DNA of 48,856 nucleotides. Source: Helicobacter rodentium ATCC 700285 (GTDB lineage Bacteria > Campylobacterota > Campylobacteria > Campylobacterales > Helicobacteraceae). The translations under genes were made by a program, and so were the position numbers. The stretch covers positions 1 to 48,856 of the forward strand of contig NZ_JHWC01000013.1 in NCBI RefSeq assembly GCF_000687535.1, written 5' to 3'. The notes beneath the pieces are model-generated. The model was not told the origin of the DNA, searched no databases, and was given only the letters and a program-made list of their open reading frames with translations. This document shows, piece by piece, positions 45,633-48,856 of this stretch (position 1 is its first letter; each line of letters begins with the position of its first letter).

Positions 45633-45662
45633 ATAATACCCCCCCCCCCCCTTAAAAGTCAA
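45633..45662 (-). promoter_or_regulatory. Autotransporter promoter with G13 spacer tract (phase-variable)
   Basis: On the minus strand TTGACT (45657-45662) is followed by TTTAA, 13 G (45639-45651) and TATTAT (45633-45638). The spacer is 18 bases here; losing one G would give the ideal 17. The -10 box is 36 bases before the ATG at 45597. Homopolymer changes in such spacers switch surface genes in other pathogens. Confidence 0.8.
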
Positions 45663-46075
45663 TAAAATAACAGCAAAAAGTTAAAAAATTTTGAAATTTT
45701 GGGAGTTTTTGCTTTTTGGTAGGTTTTTGTGGCTTTGAGGGGATATGATTTATGTCATTGCGAGATTCTGCGCTAACGGAATCGCGACAATCCATAATTA
45801 AGCATATTTGTAATTTCACGATTTTAGTCATTGCGAGGAATGAGTGAAGTGAATGACGAAGCAATCTATAATCTTGCATAAAGTAATTTTTGCAATGGAA
45901 CCCTTAAAGAGGTGCAACATTGTGGATTGCCACAGCCTCTAACGAGGCTTCGCAATGACGCACTATATTGATTTATAGATTGCTCCGTTGCTTCGTGCTT
46001 CGCAGTCTTGCGACTTCTTGCAAGGGCAAAGCAAAAGCCTAAAGGCAATCCACAATCTTATCAATCCAAAAAGAT
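45663..46075. repeat. Gene-free stretch with at least four palindromic repeat units
   Basis: Units: GTCATTGCGAGATTCTGCG then CTAACGGAATCGCGACAATC (about 45752-45793); GTCATTGCGAGGAATGAGTG then AATGACGAAGCAATCTATAAT (about 45830-45870); TGGATTGCCACAGCCTCTAAC then GAGGCTTCGCAATGACG (about 45921-45960); ATAGATTGCTCCGTTGC ... AAGGCAATCCACAATC (about 45975-46052). The connector GCAATGGAACCCTTAAAGAG is at about 45892. No gene was seen. Confidence 0.7.
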
Positions 46076-46930
46076 TTAATCTGCTGTAAATTCTGTCCCG
46101 ATTCCTGCGCTTGTGAAAAGCTCCAAAAGCAAAGAATGCGGAATCCGCCCGTCAATAATATGTGCCTTTTCCACGCCATTTTTGACGCATTCCAAACACG
46201 CTTCCACCTTTGGAATCATTCCTCCACTAATCGTGCCGTCTCGGTAGAGATTTTCAGTTTGTGCGATGTTTAGAGATTCTATAATTTCTCCATTTTTATC
46301 CAATACACCTTGTGTATCCGTCAAGAATATTGCGCGTTTTGCCTCTGTTGCAATGGCAATGGCACTTGCGGCGGAATCCGCATTGATATTAAATCCCGGG
46401 TGTCCCGCCTCCTCACCACAAGCAATAGGCGCAATCACGGGAACTAGATTTTGTTCTAAAAGATTGTTGATAACCGCCCCATTGGTTTCTGTAATTTCCC
46501 CTGTGTAGCCATATTTGCCATTGTCTTTTGGAATCGCTTGAAAGAGTGAAGCGTCTTTACCGCTTAAGCCAAGCGCATTAACGCCGTGAAAATTCAAAAA
46601 TGCGGTGATTTCTTTATTAATCTCACCGCTTAGCACCATTTCTACGATCTTTAGCGCGTCAATGCTTGTAACGCGCAATCCATCTACAAACTTACTAGGA
46701 ATCTTAAGCGAATCCAAAAGCTCATTAATGCGCTTCCCCCCACCATGCACGATAATAGGCTTGATTCCAAGCATATAAAGCATTACAATGTCAATTGCAA
46801 ATTGCTCCTTTAGGTTTGGATTGATTTGCGCCGCACCGCCGTATTTAATCACGATTTTAGAGCCACGAAAAAACCGAATATAAGGGAGAGAATCTAAAAG
46901 AATGGAAACAATTTTGGAATGGTTACGCAT
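46076..46930 (-). CDS. argB: Acetylglutamate kinase
   Basis: Second step of arginine synthesis, phosphorylating N-acetylglutamate. A 284-residue amino-acid kinase fold: IVIKYGGAAQIN near the start, KPIIVHGGGKRINELLDSL, LSGKDASLF, NINADSAASAIAIA and GGMIPKVEACLECV. Length is normal. AGAGG lies five bases before the ATG. Single gene, facing a divergent dehydrogenase gene across 53 bases. Confidence 0.96.
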   Translation of the reverse strand: MRNHSKIVSILLDSLPYIRFFRGSKIVIKYGGAAQINPNLKEQFAIDIVMLYMLGIKPIIVHGGGKRINELLDSLKIPSKFVDGLRVTSIDALKIVEMVLSGEINKEITAFLNFHGVNALGLSGKDASLFQAIPKDNGKYGYTGEITETNGAVINNLLEQNLVPVIAPIACGEEAGHPGFNINADSAASAIAIATEAKRAIFLTDTQGVLDKNGEIIESLNIAQTENLYRDGTISGGMIPKVEACLECVKNGVEKAHIIDGRIPHSLLLELFTSAGIGTEFTAD

Positions 46931-46983
46931 TTTGCCTCTTTATATAGTAAAATAATGCGAAATTATAACTAAAAGGATTGCAA

Positions 46984-47931
46984 ATGCAAGAAAAAATTGT
47001 GTTTTTAGACGGACTAAGTTTGGGAGAACATAATTTGCAAGAAAAACTACTTCAAAAACTTCCCAATGCAGATTACACAGAATATCCTACAACTGCGCCA
47101 GAGCAGACGCTAGAGAGGGCAAAAGGTGCTACGATTGTGCTTAGCAATAAGGTGGTGTTGAATCGTGCGATTTTAGCGGAGTTGAAGGATTCTTTGAAGC
47201 TTGTGTGCATTACCGCTACGGGAATGAATAATGTGGATTTGGAAGCGGCAAAAGAATATGGAATCGCAGTCAAAAATGTGGCGGGATATTCCACAAAAAG
47301 TGTCGCGCAACACACCCTAATGATGGCTTTAGCGTTAAGTGCGAAGTTGCCCCTTTATGACTTTTTTTGCAAAAGTGGCTATTATGCCTCTAGCGCACTC
47401 TTTACGAATCTTGCTAAACCATTAGAGTTGCTTTATGGCAAGAAATGGGGAATCATAGGGCTAGGAAGCATAGGCAAAGAAGTCGCAAAACTTGCAACTG
47501 CCTTTGGTGCTGAAGTTTGCTACTATTCTACAAGTGGCAAAAACCTTGAAGCAGCCTATCCGCATAAAGACCTAAAAACGCTTCTGCAAGAATGCTTCGT
47601 GATTTCTATCCACGCACCGCTAAATGATCAAACAAAGAATCTGCTCAATCAAAGCAATTTGCCCTTTATCAAAAATGGCGCGATTCTTATCAATGTTGGG
47701 CGCGGTGGAATCGTCAATGAGGAGGATTTGGCAAGGGAGTTAAAAAGGCGCGAAATTTATGCAGGTTTTGATGTTTTTACACAAGAACCTATGCCACAAA
47801 ACCACCCGTTTTTGGATAAAGAAATTGCAAATCAGCTCCTTTTAACGCCGCATAATGCGTGGGGTTATGAGGAAAGTAAGCAGGTGTTAATAGACGGGGT
47901 AATCCATAATATTGTAGAGTTTTTGAAATAA
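46984..47931 (+). CDS. D-isomer-specific 2-hydroxyacid dehydrogenase
   Basis: A 315-residue NAD(P)-dependent enzyme. IGLGSIGKEVAKLA is the nucleotide-binding glycine motif, INVGRGGIVNEEDL is the family signature, and LLTPHNAWGYEES contains the catalytic histidine. GYSTKSVAQHTLMM is typical of hydroxypyruvate/glycerate dehydrogenase-like members. The exact substrate is unclear (hydroxypyruvate, glyoxylate or another 2-ketoacid). ATG 46984 has AAAGGA six bases upstream; a TTG two codons earlier is less likely. Confidence 0.9.
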   Translation: MQEKIVFLDGLSLGEHNLQEKLLQKLPNADYTEYPTTAPEQTLERAKGATIVLSNKVVLNRAILAELKDSLKLVCITATGMNNVDLEAAKEYGIAVKNVAGYSTKSVAQHTLMMALALSAKLPLYDFFCKSGYYASSALFTNLAKPLELLYGKKWGIIGLGSIGKEVAKLATAFGAEVCYYSTSGKNLEAAYPHKDLKTLLQECFVISIHAPLNDQTKNLLNQSNLPFIKNGAILINVGRGGIVNEEDLARELKRREIYAGFDVFTQEPMPQNHPFLDKEIANQLLLTPHNAWGYEESKQVLIDGVIHNIVEFLK

Positions 47932-47959
47932 ACTCTCATTGGAATAAAACTAAAACTTT

Positions 47960-48409
47960 ATGGAATTTTTAGAATCTTTGGGGCTTGTGGGGTTATTGCT
48001 TGTTTGCTTTTTGGCAAGTAGCCTATACCCTTTGGGTTCAGAAGTTTTTGTCTTGGGCTTTGTGTCCATAGGATATTCAGAAATAGTTGTATGGTGTATT
48101 GCTACGCTCGGTAACACTCTTGGCGCACTTACAACCTATGCAATTGGTTACTTTGGTAATGACTATTTGTTGCAAAAATACTTTAAAACTGCTACTGCAA
48201 AAATTCATCGCTATCAAAATAAAATCCAAAAATTTGGATTCCTCTTTGCCTTTTTTAGTTTTTTGCCCGTTGTTGGCGATGTATTTGCCTTAGCACTTGG
48301 TGTTTATCAATATTCTTTTGCAAAGGCAACTTTTTTTATTGCATTGGGCAAGGGATTCCGCTATTTTGTGCTTTTAGGGACATTTGTTTGGTGGCAAACA
48401 GCGGGTTAA
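47960..48409 (+). CDS. YqaA/DedA-related small membrane protein
   Basis: A 149-residue inner-membrane protein with about four hydrophobic segments. SSLYPLGSEVFVLGFV, then TLGNTLGALTTYAIGYFG and FLPVVGDVFALALGVY match the YqaA family, a short relative of DedA/SNARE-associated proteins that may act as lipid scramblases or flippases. The start has a weak ribosome site and lies 28 bases after the dehydrogenase, so it is probably co-transcribed. Confidence 0.85.
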   Translation: MEFLESLGLVGLLLVCFLASSLYPLGSEVFVLGFVSIGYSEIVVWCIATLGNTLGALTTYAIGYFGNDYLLQKYFKTATAKIHRYQNKIQKFGFLFAFFSFLPVVGDVFALALGVYQYSFAKATFFIALGKGFRYFVLLGTFVWWQTAG

Positions 48410-48697
48410 GAAAACTGCCACTGCGCCCTTGCTGTCATTGCGAGAATTGTAACGCAGTTCGTGGCAATCTATAATATGGAATCTCGCTTGTAAAGATTCC
48501 ATTGCAAAGGCTTCTTTTGTAAGATTATAGATTGCTTTGTTTGTTTTACTCTCTCGCAATGACAGATTGGTTGTGCGTCATTGCGAGAAAATTTGAAAAA
48601 TTTTCGTGGCGTGCGTTGCGTAAGCAACTCACCCGCTTTAGCGCAAATCCATAATCAAGCAAAAAGTAAATTCACAATGGAATCGCAATGACAAATC
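48410..48697. repeat. Repeat-bearing gap near the right edge
   Basis: Units: GTCATTGCGAGAATTGTAAC then GTTCGTGGCAATCTATAAT (about 48435-48474); connector AAGATTCCATTGCAAAGG (48496-48513); ATTATAGATTGCTTTG ... CTCGCAATGACAG (about 48523-48566); GCGTCATTGCGAGAAAATTTG with self-complementary AAATTTTCG (about 48577-48605). No gene was seen. Confidence 0.7.
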
Positions 48698-48856
48698 TTA
48701 AGCCTTTCTATCCCCCTTAAATTCCCTAAGCAGTGTTTGCATTATGGAATCGCTTGTGGAGTTTGTTTCTAACTTTTCTTTGTTTTCTAATACTTCTAGC
48801 ACAGATTCAAAGGCGAGGTTGGAATATCTTAAGATTAGAGATTCTGCATTCAAAGA
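48698..48856 (-). CDS. C-terminal end of an unidentified protein (runs off the window)
   Basis: On the minus strand the frame is open from the window edge to TAA 48698-48700, giving 52 residues: mostly helical, acidic then basic (NLAFESVLEVLENKEKLETN, QTLLREFKGDRKA). The upstream part lies outside the window. Not enough remains to name a family. Confidence 0.55.
   Translation of the reverse strand, partial: SLNAESLILRYSNLAFESVLEVLENKEKLETNSTSDSIMQTLLREFKGDRKA

Noticed and set aside
45652-45879. 75-codon minus-strand frame upstream of the autotransporter
   Set aside because: It spans the promoter and repeat units and has no ribosome site.

Overview
The window comes from a low-GC member of the Campylobacterota, and most probably from Helicobacter of the enterohepatic type. 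The support is a NapA-type Dps protein, an HP0231/DsbK-like disulfide protein, a COG3400 TrkA-like protein beside tgt, a Campylobacterota-style double-HAMP chemoreceptor, an rpsF-ssb-rpsR operon, and homopolymeric tracts next to promoters. The species cannot be fixed from the sequence alone. No rRNA, tRNA, CRISPR array, transposase or integrase was seen.

Layout. 1-3.2 kb: a chemoreceptor cut by the window edge, napA with a clear terminator and an operator-like palindrome, and a broken FkbM methyltransferase gene. 3.4-6.3 kb: moaA, then divergent mobA-flhB. 6.5-9.5 kb: a ComM/YifB AAA+ protein and two poorly characterised genes, one secreted. 9.7-15.0 kb: a minus-strand information-processing block, HDOD protein-rnr-holA followed by rpsF-ssb-rpsR. 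15.1-18.7 kb: the ADP-heptose pathway for LPS inner core, hldD-hldE-gmhA plus a small cysteine-rich protein. 18.7-20.3 kb: a restriction-modification pair with an intact D12-class adenine methylase and a frameshifted nuclease. 20.4-23.9 kb: a MSHA/type II-like secretin operon with a secretin and PilP/PilO/PilN-like proteins. 24.1-25.3 kb: gltS. 25.5-27.3 kb: an accessory islet with a DUF2971 protein and several tiny overlapping or decaying genes. 27.6-33.2 kb: queF, dsbK, an Mla lipid transporter (mlaE-mlaF-mlaD plus lipoprotein), folB and bcp. 33.2-38.6 kb: a B-box-like membrane protein, a lipoprotein made of YwqK repeats, a FapA/DUF342 protein and a hemerythrin with an added Cys-rich tail. 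39.0-43.1 kb: tgt, COG3400 and bioA. 43.4-48.9 kb: an autotransporter, argB, a 2-hydroxyacid dehydrogenase, a YqaA-like membrane protein and the C-terminus of an unidentified gene.

Two signals recur. Almost every intergenic gap longer than about 200 bp holds copies of one family of interspersed palindromic repeats, with ends like CATTGCGAG and GCAATCTATAAT, often paired head to head. In addition, three genes carry a homopolymer beside or inside the promoter: G13 in an 18-bp spacer for the autotransporter, A9G6 for the DUF2971 islet, and A23 for the B-box-like membrane protein. This implies on/off or graded switching by slipped-strand mispairing. The pentamers GATTC/GAATC also look several-fold over-represented throughout. 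The best candidates for something undescribed are the switchable DUF2971 islet and the composite repeat family.
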